Source: DASQDT01 sp036380435
GTDB taxonomy: Bacteria > Acidobacteriota > Blastocatellia > Pyrinomonadales > Pyrinomonadaceae
DNA: 20,886 nucleotides
Reading direction: 5' to 3'
NCBI GenBank assembly: GCA_036380435.1
Contig: DASVES010000056.1
Span: 1-20,886, forward strand
Under the pieces are notes generated by a model, which searched no databases, had not been told where the DNA came from, and saw only the letters and a program-made list of their open reading frames with translations. The translations under genes and the position numbers were made by a program. Every line of letters begins with the position of its first letter. Position 1 is the first letter of the stretch. Positions 7,895 to 15,086 of the stretch are shown piece by piece.

Positions 7895-9975
7895 CATCGC
7901 TTCTGGCGAACTGCCCCGCGTGCGGCGGGCAGGTCAACTTCAAGCAAGGCTCCTCCGTCGTCGTCGTATGCGAGTACTGCAACTCGGTCGTCGCGCGCAC
8001 CGACCGCGGGCTGGAAGATTTGGGGCGTGTGGCGGAGGTGGCCGAGTCCGGCTCGCCGCTCACGTTGGGTCTGCGCGGCGTCTACCGCGGCACGGCCTTC
8101 GAGCTGACGGGCCACACGCAGCTCGGCCACTCGATGGGCGGCCAGTGGGAAGAGTGGTACGCGGCCTTCGCCGACGGCCGCTGGGGCTGGTTGGCCGAAG
8201 CGCAGGGGCGCTTCTACATGAGTTTCCGCGCGCCGGAATCGGTGCGCGTCCCGCCGTTCGAGCAGGTTGCGCCGGGGTCGCCCGTGCGCGAGATTCCCAC
8301 GCCGACGCCGCTCGTCGTCTCCGAGAAGGGCGAGGCCCGCTATCTCTCCGCCGAGGGCGAAATCCCCTACCGGCTCACCCCCGGACAGACCTACCGCTAC
8401 GCCGACCTCTCCGGGCCGGGCGGCACCTTCGCCACCATCGACTACGGCGACGAGCCGGCCGGCGTCTACGTCGGACGCGAGGTCACGCTCACGGACATCG
8501 GGATTGCGGCGACTGAAAGACCGCGCGAGCGCGAGGCGCGAACCGTCGCGGCCTCGCAACTCCAGTGCCCGCAGTGCGGAGGCCCCTTAGAGCTTCGCGC
8601 GCCCGACATCGCCGAGCGCGTCACCTGCCCGAACTGCGGCTCGCTCCTCGATGTCAACAAGGGACAGCTCCAATACCTCAAGACGCTCAAGTTCGTCGGC
8701 TACAAGCCGGAGATTGCGCTCGGCTCGGTCGCGGAATTCGAGGGGCAGCAGTTGACGGTCATCGGGTTTATGACCCGCAGCGTCGAGTTCGAGGGCACGC
8801 GCTACTTCTGGCAGGAGTACCTGCTCTACAACCCGGCGGTCGGCTTCCGCTGGCTCGTGCAGTCGGACGGCCACTGGAGCTACGTGGTGACTGTGCCGCC
8901 GGGCGAAGTTTCGGAGGTGGGCAACTTCGCTCACTATCAGGGCACGAAGTTCAAGAAGTTTCAGGAGGCCGTCGCGCGCGTCGAGTACGTGGCCGGCGAG
9001 TTCTACTGGAAGGTCACGGCGGGCGAGCGCGTCCTCGCCGTCGATTACGTGAAGGCGCCGCGGATGCTCTCGAAGGAGGTCTCCGGCAAGTTCGCGAAGG
9101 GCGACGACACGCGCGCGATGGAGGCCACCGAGATCAACTGGTCGCTCGGCACATACGTCCCCGTGCGTGAGGTTAAGGAAAAGTTCAAGCTCGAAACCCT
9201 GCCACAACCTTCGAACGTCGCGCCCAACCAGCCGTTCCCGCACAAGAGCGTCTACAAGCTCTGGCCGCTGCTGCTGCTCGCCATGCTGGTCGTCGGCGTG
9301 TTGACGACGATGCTCGACGCGCGCCGCAAAATCTTCGAGCAGATCTTCAGCCTCCGCCCGCAGACGGCGGCGACTCCGCCCGTGCCGGCCGCGACGCCGA
9401 ACGTCATCCGCCTGCCCGGCGGGCGCACCATGACCGTCCCGACCATGCCCACCCCGCTCGCGATGCCGGTCGCGCCGCCCGCCAGCGCGCAGGGGCAACA
9501 GGTGCTCTTCACCGAAGCCTTCGAGATCGCGCCGCGCCAGAACCTGCGCGTCACGGCGCATGCCAACGTCGAGAACAGCTACCTCTATGTCGGCGGCGAC
9601 CTCATCAACGAGGAGACGGGGCTGGTGCAGCAGTTCGACATCCCCATCGAGATGTACTCGGGAGTGGAGGACGGCGAGTCTTGGAGGGAGGGCGACAACG
9701 AGCAGAAGGAGTACATCTCGGCGCTGCCGGGCGGGCGCTACGTGATGCGCCTCGAAGCGCAGTGGGAGGACTGGAAGACGCCCACCGCGCCGCTGCTTCA
9801 GGTGCGCGTCGAGCAGGGCGTGACGCGGGGCCTGAACTTCTTCCTCGCGCTCCTCGCCATCTCGCTTATCCCCATCATCGTCCTCATCCGGCACATGAGC
9901 TTCGAGCGCCGCCGCTGGGCCGAAAGCTCTTTCAATCCATACGACTCGGGCGGCTCGGGCGACGACGACGAGTGA
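7891..9975 (+). CDS. Tandem DUF4178 protein with two zinc ribbons and two membrane segments
   Basis: The 694-residue protein begins with a zinc ribbon (C8, C11, C27, C30), followed by a first DUF4178 module (about 55-210, with LRGVYRGTAFELTGHTQLGH). A second zinc ribbon follows (C226, C229, C246, C249), then a second DUF4178 module (about 260-400, with GFMTRSVEFEGTRYFWQEYL). A hydrophobic segment lies at about 456-478, then a Pro/Ala-rich linker, a beta-rich domain (about 535-640) and a second hydrophobic segment (about 648-668). The layout suggests two cytoplasmic DUF4178 modules joined to an extracytoplasmic domain between two membrane helices. DUF4178 is of unknown function and is known from gene neighbourhoods with AdoMet decarboxylase, DUF350 and aminopropyltransferases, as here. 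Its start overlaps the decarboxylase stop. Confidence 0.85.
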   Translation: MTSLLANCPACGGQVNFKQGSSVVVVCEYCNSVVARTDRGLEDLGRVAEVAESGSPLTLGLRGVYRGTAFELTGHTQLGHSMGGQWEEWYAAFADGRWGWLAEAQGRFYMSFRAPESVRVPPFEQVAPGSPVREIPTPTPLVVSEKGEARYLSAEGEIPYRLTPGQTYRYADLSGPGGTFATIDYGDEPAGVYVGREVTLTDIGIAATERPREREARTVAASQLQCPQCGGPLELRAPDIAERVTCPNCGSLLDVNKGQLQYLKTLKFVGYKPEIALGSVAEFEGQQLTVIGFMTRSVEFEGTRYFWQEYLLYNPAVGFRWLVQSDGHWSYVVTVPPGEVSEVGNFAHYQGTKFKKFQEAVARVEYVAGEFYWKVTAGERVLAVDYVKAPRMLSKEVSGKFAKGDDTRAMEATEINWSLGTYVPVREVKEKFKLETLPQPSNVAPNQPFPHKSVYKLWPLLLLAMLVVGVLTTMLDARRKIFEQIFSLRPQTAATPPVPAATPNVIRLPGGRTMTVPTMPTPLAMPVAPPASAQGQQVLFTEAFEIAPRQNLRVTAHANVENSYLYVGGDLINEETGLVQQFDIPIEMYSGVEDGESWREGDNEQKEYISALPGGRYVMRLEAQWEDWKTPTAPLLQVRVEQGVTRGLNFFLALLAISLIPIIVLIRHMSFERRRWAESSFNPYDSGGSGDDDE

Positions 9976-10013
9976 GTGCGGGCGCGGGCGGAAATTTCAA
10001 GGGGGGAGTGAAT

Positions 10014-10397
10014 TTGGAAGAGAGATTCAGAGAGATGGCGGAGAAGGTGATCGCGACGTTGTCCGCACAGTCGGGGTTGGAGCTTGGATATGACGAGCCG
10101 TCGGTCGAGTGGGTGGACGGCTTCATCGAGCGCCAGCGGCTGCGCTTCTCCGGCGAGGAGGCTGGGGGACTCGTCAACGTTATCGGCGCCTTCGTCGGCG
10201 AGTGCGTGATCGCCAACCACGGCGGGCGCTGGCGCGAGGACGAGCACGGGTGGGGCGTCTGCTTCGACGACGGGAACGCGGCCTACCCGTTCGCGAAGGT
10301 GCGTAAGCAGTTCGACAACGGCCGGGAGGGCGGCGATTCCGTCCACAGTTTCTACGAGACGATAGGCGTGCTCTTCAAGAGGTCAGACGATGTCTAA
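10014..10397 (+). CDS. DUF3806-like small soluble protein
   Basis: The frame encodes a protein of about 127 residues with YDEPSVEWVDGFIERQRLRF, then VNVIGAFVGECVIANHGGRW and WGVCFDDGNAAYPFAKVRKQ. This pattern resembles DUF3806; I recognise it by appearance only. Start choice is open: TTG at 10014 has GGGGGGAG at good spacing, while GTG at 9972 overlaps the preceding stop (GTGA) but has no ribosome binding site, and ATG at 10035 is also possible. No membrane segments or signal peptide are present. Its end overlaps the next small gene by 8 bp. Function is unknown; a cytoplasmic accessory role in the operon is inference. Confidence 0.7.
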   Translation: MEERFREMAEKVIATLSAQSGLELGYDEPSVEWVDGFIERQRLRFSGEEAGGLVNVIGAFVGECVIANHGGRWREDEHGWGVCFDDGNAAYPFAKVRKQFDNGREGGDSVHSFYETIGVLFKRSDDV

Positions 10398-10569
10398 GTT
10401 TTACGTGATTTTCGGCGCGCTGGTGCTCATGTTCTACTCGGCCTCGGCGTGGCTGGGGTGGGAAATCGGAAGCCCGCGCCGGCAGCAGCTCCCGCCCGAG
10501 TACCGCACGGCGGGCGGCTATCGCAACTTCAACTACTTCTGGCATTCCGGCTACCGCGGAGGAAAATGA
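10390..10569 (+). CDS. 59-residue single-pass membrane protein, unknown function
   Basis: Translation gives MSKFYVIFGALVLMFYSASA and then WLGWEIGSPRRQQLPPEYRT, with a tail ending WHSGYRGGK. It starts inside the end of the DUF3806-like gene (8-bp overlap) and its stop overlaps the DUF350 start (ATGA), so the whole 180 bp fits between its neighbours with coupling on both sides. One N-terminal hydrophobic helix (about 4-24) is followed by an aromatic- and arginine-rich tail. That tail also carries the GGAGGA that serves as ribosome binding site for the next gene. Not recognised as a named family. Position and coupling are the main evidence that it is real. Confidence 0.7.
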   Translation: MSKFYVIFGALVLMFYSASAWLGWEIGSPRRQQLPPEYRTAGGYRNFNYFWHSGYRGGK

Positions 10570-10850
10570 TGCTGCTTGAGAAACTGACCCTTTCGGCGCT
10601 CGCCGCGCACGTGCCCACGGCCTTAGGCGTCGTGAAGATGGAAGTCGTGATGGAGGTGCTGATAACGACCGCCATCTTCACGCTCTTCGGCCTCCTCGTC
10701 TTCGGCCTCGCCTACATGATCATCCTGAAGGCGACGCCCTTCTCGATCCGCAAGGAGATCGAAGAAGACCAGAACGTCGCCCTCGCCGTCGTCATCGGCG
10801 CGGTCATCATCGGCATGGCGCTCATCATCTCCGCCGCCATCCAGGGATGA
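10566..10850 (+). CDS. DUF350 (UPF0719/YjfL-type) membrane protein
   Basis: The 94-residue protein has two hydrophobic helices (about 25-50 and 70-92). Between them is the characteristic DUF350 stretch LKATPFSIRKEIEEDQNVAL and then AVVIGAVIIGMALIISAAIQ. It corresponds to a single DUF350 repeat; the larger E. coli YjfL type has two. ATG at 10566 overlaps the upstream stop, and ATG at 10569 is better spaced from GGAGGA, so the true start is one of the two. DUF350 proteins accompany PspA-like, polyamine-related and ATP-grasp genes in other bacteria. Their activity is unknown; a membrane partner for the DUF4178 protein is inference. Confidence 0.85.
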   Translation: MMLLEKLTLSALAAHVPTALGVVKMEVVMEVLITTAIFTLFGLLVFGLAYMIILKATPFSIRKEIEEDQNVALAVVIGAVIIGMALIISAAIQG

Positions 10851-10866
10851 GAGCAGAGTGAGCGGC

Positions 10867-10941
10867 AAGCAGTGAGCAGTGAGCAGTCAGGACAGGACGA
10901 GTGAGTGTTTTTAACTGCTTACTGCTTACTGCTCACTGCTT
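10867..10941. repeat. Inverted heptamer-repeat array, copy 1
   Basis: Three tandem 7-mers of the form (A/G)AGCAGT (10867-10887) face four tandem 7-mers ACTGCT(T/C) (10914-10941) across a 26-bp spacer. The arms are complementary and would form a long hairpin. The array ends 6 bp before the aminopropyltransferase start codon. The same unit in the same arrangement occurs at 12476-12574, in the next operon gap. Confidence 0.85.
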
Positions 10942-10947
10942 ACTCTT

Positions 10948-12471
10948 ATGAACCGCACCCCCATCCTTTTTCTCAACGTCCTGATCATCGCCACCTGCGG
11001 CCTCGTCTACGAGCTGTTGGCGGGCACGCTCGCCTCCTACGTCCTCGGCGACTCGGTCACGCAGTTCTCCCTCATCATCGGCATCTACCTCTTCGCCATG
11101 GGCGTCGGGTCGTGGCTCTCGCGCTTCATCGATAAGGAGTTGGCGCGCCGCTTCATTGACGTGGAGCTGGCCGTGGCCATCCTCGGCGGGGCGTCGGCCC
11201 CGCTGCTGTTCCTCTCCTTCGCCAACCTCACATACTTCCACGTCATCCTCTACGGCGTGGTCTTCCTCATCGGCACGCTCGTCGGCCTCGAAATCCCCCT
11301 GCTGATGCGGATCCTCAAGGACCATCTCGACTTCAAGGAGCTGGTCGCGCGCGTGCTCGCCTTCGACTACATCGGCGCGCTCGTCGCCTCGCTGCTCTTT
11401 CCCCTCTTCCTCGTCCCGCGTCTCGGCCTCGTCCGCACGTCGCTCGTCTTCGGCATCTTCAACGCGGCCGTCGCCCTCTGGGGAACGTGGCTGATGCGCC
11501 CGCTCATCAAGGGCAGCGTCGCGGGTCTGCGGGGCCGCTCCATCATCGTCATCGCGCTCCTGCTCATCGGTCTCATCAAGGCCGACCGCCTGACCTCGCT
11601 CGCCGAGGATCAGATGTTTACGGACGACATCGTCTACGCGCGCACCACGCCCTACCAGCGCGTCGTCGTCACGCGCGGACGCGCCGGCTTCCAGCTCTTC
11701 TTAAACGGCAACCTCCAGTTCAGCTCGACGGACGAATATCGCTATCACGAGGCGCTCGTCCACCCGGCGCTGGCGCTCTCGGCGGAAGCGGGCGCCGCGC
11801 CGCGCCGCGTGCTCGTGCTCGGCGGCGGCGACGGCCTCGCGCTCCGGGAGATTCTGAAGTATCAGACGGTCGAGCACGTCACGCTCGTCGATCTCGACCC
11901 GGAGATGACCAACCTCTCGCGCCGCTTCCCGCCGCTCGCCGAACTCAACGCGCACGCCTACGACGACCCGCGCGTGCGCGTCGTCAACGAGGACGCGATG
12001 ATCTGGCTCGAAGGCGAGGGCGAGACTTACGACGCCGCCATCATCGACTTCCCCGACCCCAACTCGTTCGCCCTCGGCAAGCTCTACACGACGCGCTTCT
12101 ACCGGCTGCTGCAACAGAGGCTCGCGCCCGGCGCGGCCTTCTCCATCCAGTGTACCTCGCCGCTCTTCGCGCGCGTCTCCTACTGGTGCATTCTGCGCAC
12201 CATCGAGGCCGCCGGCTTCCACGTCCGCGCCTACCACGCGGCCGTGCCCTCCTTCGGCGTCTGGGGCTTCGCGCTGGCGCGCTCGTCCGCGCCCTTCGAG
12301 CCGCCGCGCGCGGCGCACGCGTCCGTCCCCCTGCGCTTCCTCGGCGAGGATACGATGGCGGCGATGTTCGTCATCCCGGCAGACCTCGGCCCCGTCCCCG
12401 TCGAGATCAACCGACTGGACAATCAGGCGCTCGTCCGCTACTACGAGGCCGAGTGGCGGAGGTATGAATAG
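10948..12471 (+). CDS. speE: Membrane-bound polyamine aminopropyltransferase (spermidine synthase-like)
   Basis: The 507-residue protein has about seven hydrophobic segments in residues 1-210, then a soluble spermidine-synthase domain (about 220-490). Motifs expected for aminopropyl transfer are present: LNGNLQFSSTDEYRYHEAL, the nucleotide loop VLVLGGGDGLALREI (GGGDG at 292-296), VDLDPEM around 313-319, and DFPDPNS at about 367-373 in place of the classic DSTDP, keeping both aspartates. It should transfer the aminopropyl group from decarboxylated AdoMet, made by the first gene, to an amine. The acceptor cannot be read from the sequence. The membrane-fused form is a known variant. It is separated from the DUF350 gene only by the heptamer hairpin. 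Confidence 0.88.
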   Translation: MNRTPILFLNVLIIATCGLVYELLAGTLASYVLGDSVTQFSLIIGIYLFAMGVGSWLSRFIDKELARRFIDVELAVAILGGASAPLLFLSFANLTYFHVILYGVVFLIGTLVGLEIPLLMRILKDHLDFKELVARVLAFDYIGALVASLLFPLFLVPRLGLVRTSLVFGIFNAAVALWGTWLMRPLIKGSVAGLRGRSIIVIALLLIGLIKADRLTSLAEDQMFTDDIVYARTTPYQRVVVTRGRAGFQLFLNGNLQFSSTDEYRYHEALVHPALALSAEAGAAPRRVLVLGGGDGLALREILKYQTVEHVTLVDLDPEMTNLSRRFPPLAELNAHAYDDPRVRVVNEDAMIWLEGEGETYDAAIIDFPDPNSFALGKLYTTRFYRLLQQRLAPGAAFSIQCTSPLFARVSYWCILRTIEAAGFHVRAYHAAVPSFGVWGFALARSSAPFEPPRAAHASVPLRFLGEDTMAAMFVIPADLGPVPVEINRLDNQALVRYYEAEWRRYE

Positions 12472-12475
12472 GAGT

Positions 12476-12574
12476 GAGCAGTGAGCAGTGAGCAGTAAGC
12501 AGTAAAAACAAGTTCGGCGGTGAGCGGCGAGCTTCGAGAGCGGCCTACTGCTCACTGCTTACTGCTCACTGCTC
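12476..12574. repeat. Inverted heptamer-repeat array, copy 2
   Basis: Four tandem 7-mers (G/A)AGCAGT (12476-12503) face four tandem 7-mers ACTGCT(C/T) (12547-12574) across a 43-bp spacer. It starts 4 bp after the aminopropyltransferase stop and ends 11 bp before the channel start. Its spacer differs from that of copy 1, so the arms, not the loop, are the conserved part. Confidence 0.85.
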
Positions 12575-12585
12575 ACTTTCTAACC

Positions 12586-13431
12586 ATGTCCGACAGACTC
12601 AAGAGACGCGTCTACGAGATCGTCGAGTGCTACACGCCGGCGGCGGGCGGGCGCACGGTCGTGGATCGGTTCGACTTCTTTATCATGGCGCTCATCGTCG
12701 CAAACGTCGCCGCCGTGATGTTGGAGACGGTGGACTGGATCGCCACGCCGTATGCGCGCGCCTTCCGCGTCTTCGAGGTCTTCTCGGTCGCGGTCTTCAC
12801 GGCCGAGTACGCGCTCCGCCTCTGGTCGTGTACGGCCGACCCGCGTTTCGCGGGAGCCTTCCGCGGCCGGCTGCGGTTTGCGCTCACCCCGATGGCGATC
12901 ATCGACGTGCTCGCCATCATGCCCTTCTTCCTCGAATTCCTCGCCTTCGACCTCCGCTTCGTTCGCGTCCTGCGCCTCTTCCGCCTCTTCCGCGTCTTCA
13001 AGCTCGCGCGCTACGCCTCCTCCATGCGCTCGCTCGTCGATGTGCTGCGGGCGAAGAAGGAGGAGCTGCTGGTGACGCTCTTTGCGCTCGTCGTCCTGCT
13101 CATCTTCTCGTCGAGCGTGATGTACTACGTGGAGAACGAGGCGCAGCCGGAGAAGTTCACGAGCATCCCGGCTTCGATGTGGTGGGGCGTGGCGACGCTG
13201 ACGACCGTCGGCTACGGCGACGTCTTTCCCGTCACGACACTGGGGCAGTTCTTCAGCGCGGTAATCGCCATCCTCGGCGTCGGCTTCTTCGCGCTCCCCA
13301 CGGGCATCCTCGCCTCCGGCTTCGCCGAGGAGATTCAGAAGCGCCGACGCCGCGAGGCCGTCATCTGCCCGCACTGCGGGCGCGACATCCACGAGCCGCC
13401 AAAGTCTCTGACCGATGAGGCGGCAAGTTAA
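12586..13431 (+). CDS. Voltage-gated potassium channel (6-TM Kv type)
   Basis: The 281-residue protein has a typical S1-S6 layout. The S4 sensor is RFVRVLRLFRLFRVFKLARY (124-143), with arginines or lysine at roughly every third position, and the selectivity filter is TTVGYGD (206-212), specific for K+. S6 is followed by a short cytoplasmic tail with CPHCGRDIHEP (C261, C264), half of a zinc ribbon. The ATG at 12586 is chosen: upstream codons in frame are only the heptamer array. It would conduct K+ across the inner membrane in response to voltage. Lying inside a polyamine operon, it may be modulated by polyamines, which block K+ channel pores in other systems; this is inference. Confidence 0.92.
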   Translation: MSDRLKRRVYEIVECYTPAAGGRTVVDRFDFFIMALIVANVAAVMLETVDWIATPYARAFRVFEVFSVAVFTAEYALRLWSCTADPRFAGAFRGRLRFALTPMAIIDVLAIMPFFLEFLAFDLRFVRVLRLFRLFRVFKLARYASSMRSLVDVLRAKKEELLVTLFALVVLLIFSSSVMYYVENEAQPEKFTSIPASMWWGVATLTTVGYGDVFPVTTLGQFFSAVIAILGVGFFALPTGILASGFAEEIQKRRRREAVICPHCGRDIHEPPKSLTDEAAS

Positions 13432-13433
13432 GG

Positions 13434-15086
13434 ATGTTCACACGCCGCGAAATAATCGCCGCCTTCCTCGGTCTGCCGGCCGCGCTCGCCGCCTGCCGTA
13501 ATGACGAAGCGCCGCGTTTCCCCGATGGCGAGATCGTTGGCGCATCCGACGGCATCGGCCATCGCCTGAGAGACGGCCTGCGCGTCGAGGTCGCAAGCGA
13601 AGCGTGGGAGCGCGTGGGGGTCGTCATCGTCGGCGGCGGCGTGGCGGGGCTGGCGGCGGCGTGGCGTTTCCTGCGCGAAGGGTTCGACGACTTCGTCGTG
13701 CTCGAGCTGGAGCCGGCCGTGGGCGGCACCTCGCGCAGCGGCGAGGCGCACGGCGTCGTCCCCTACCCGTGGGGCGCGCACTACCTGCCCGCCCCGTCGA
13801 AGGAGAACCGCGCGCTCGTCACGCTCCTCGACGAGATGGGCGTGCTTGAAGGGCGCGACAGTGAAGGGAACCCCGTGGTCGCCGAGCAGTTCCTCTGCCG
13901 CGACCCCGAGGAGCGGGTCTTCTACAAGGGACGCTGGTACGAGGGGCTGTACCTGCACGCGGGCGAGTCGGCGGAGGACGAGACGCAACTCGCCGCCTTC
14001 AACGCCGAGGTCGGCCGTTGGGCCGCGTGGCGCGACGCGCGCGGACGCCGCGCCTTCACCATCCCCGTCTCCGCCTGCTCCGACGACGCCGAGGCCACCG
14101 CGCTCGACCGCGTCTCGATGGCCGACTGGATGCGCGGGCGCGGACTCGACAGCGCACGCCTGCGCTGGCTCGTCGATTACTCCTGCCGCGACGATTACGG
14201 CCTGACCGCCGAGCAGACGAGCGCGTGGGCCGGACTCTTCTACTTCGCCTCTCGCTTGGAACAACCCGGTCAGGAGACGCAGCCGCTCATCACCTGGCCC
14301 GAGGGCAACGGCCGCCTCGTCGCGCATTTGCACGGGAAGGCTCGTGGGCGCGTGCGTCTCGGTCTCGCGGCGGCGGACATTGTGCCGGTCGAAGAGGGAG
14401 GCCGCCGGGGCGTCGATGTCGTCGCCGTCGGTCACGACGGGCGCAGCGCCGTCGGCTTCCGCGCTGAGCGCGTCGTCTTCGCCGCGCCGCAGTTCCTCAC
14501 GCGCTACCTCCTGCGCCCCTACCGCGAGGGCGGCGCGCCCGCGCACGCGCGCGAGTTCGACTACGGCGCGTGGATGGTGGCGAACCTCTTCCTCGAAGAC
14601 CGCCCGCGCTCCGGCCTCGGCTTCCCGCTCGCGTGGGACAACGTGCTCTACGAAAGCCCCTCGCTCGGCTACGTCGTCGCCACGCACCAGCGCGGCCTCG
14701 ACCGCGGCCCCACCGTCTTTACTTACTACTACCCGCTCACCGACGACGACCCCCGGCAGGCGCGCACGCGTCTTCTGGAAACCGACTGGCGTTCATGGGC
14801 CGACATCACCCTCACCGACCTCTCCCGCGCGCATCCCGAGATACGCGCGCTCACCCGTCGCCTCGACGTGATGCGCTGGGGCCACGCCATGATTCGCCCG
14901 CGCCCCGGCTTCGTCTGGGGCGGCGTGCGCGCCGCCGCACAAGCGCCCTTTCGCGGCGTCCACTTCGCCCACACAGACCTCTCCGGCATCGCCCTCTTCG
15001 AGGAGGCTTTCGACCACGGACTGCGCGCCGCCGAAGAAATCTTACGCGAGCGCGGGACGGGCGCGCTGAAGAGTATGAGGGCATGA
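13434..15086 (+). CDS. Predicted Tat-exported FAD-dependent oxidoreductase lipoprotein (amine-oxidase-like fold)
   Basis: The 550-residue protein begins TRREIIAAFLGLPAALAAC: a twin arginine (R4, R5), a hydrophobic core and a lipobox LAAC with Cys21, suggesting folded export and lipid anchoring. The dinucleotide-binding loop VIVGGGVAGLAAAWRF follows at about 64-79, with LELEPAVGGTSRSG after it, as in flavin amine oxidases and protoporphyrinogen oxidase-like enzymes. The C-terminal GIALFEEAFDHGLRAAEEIL resembles the FAD-closing segment of these families. In this operon an amine or polyamine substrate is the natural guess, but the sequence does not prove it. It begins 2 bp after the channel stop and overlaps the following flavoprotein gene by 4 bp. 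Confidence 0.82.
   Translation: MFTRREIIAAFLGLPAALAACRNDEAPRFPDGEIVGASDGIGHRLRDGLRVEVASEAWERVGVVIVGGGVAGLAAAWRFLREGFDDFVVLELEPAVGGTSRSGEAHGVVPYPWGAHYLPAPSKENRALVTLLDEMGVLEGRDSEGNPVVAEQFLCRDPEERVFYKGRWYEGLYLHAGESAEDETQLAAFNAEVGRWAAWRDARGRRAFTIPVSACSDDAEATALDRVSMADWMRGRGLDSARLRWLVDYSCRDDYGLTAEQTSAWAGLFYFASRLEQPGQETQPLITWPEGNGRLVAHLHGKARGRVRLGLAAADIVPVEEGGRRGVDVVAVGHDGRSAVGFRAERVVFAAPQFLTRYLLRPYREGGAPAHAREFDYGAWMVANLFLEDRPRSGLGFPLAWDNVLYESPSLGYVVATHQRGLDRGPTVFTYYYPLTDDDPRQARTRLLETDWRSWADITLTDLSRAHPEIRALTRRLDVMRWGHAMIRPRPGFVWGGVRAAAQAPFRGVHFAHTDLSGIALFEEAFDHGLRAAEEILRERGTGALKSMRA

Noticed and set aside
12520..12585. 22-codon N-terminal extension of the K+ channel
   Set aside because: It is encoded by the heptamer repeat array (AHCLLLTAHF); the channel's normal start is the ATG at 12586.
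14570..15082. Long N-terminal extension of the BaiN-type flavoprotein
   Set aside because: It is an out-of-frame reading of the preceding FAD oxidoreductase, rich in Arg/Pro/His. The Rossmann loop begins just after the ATG at 15083.
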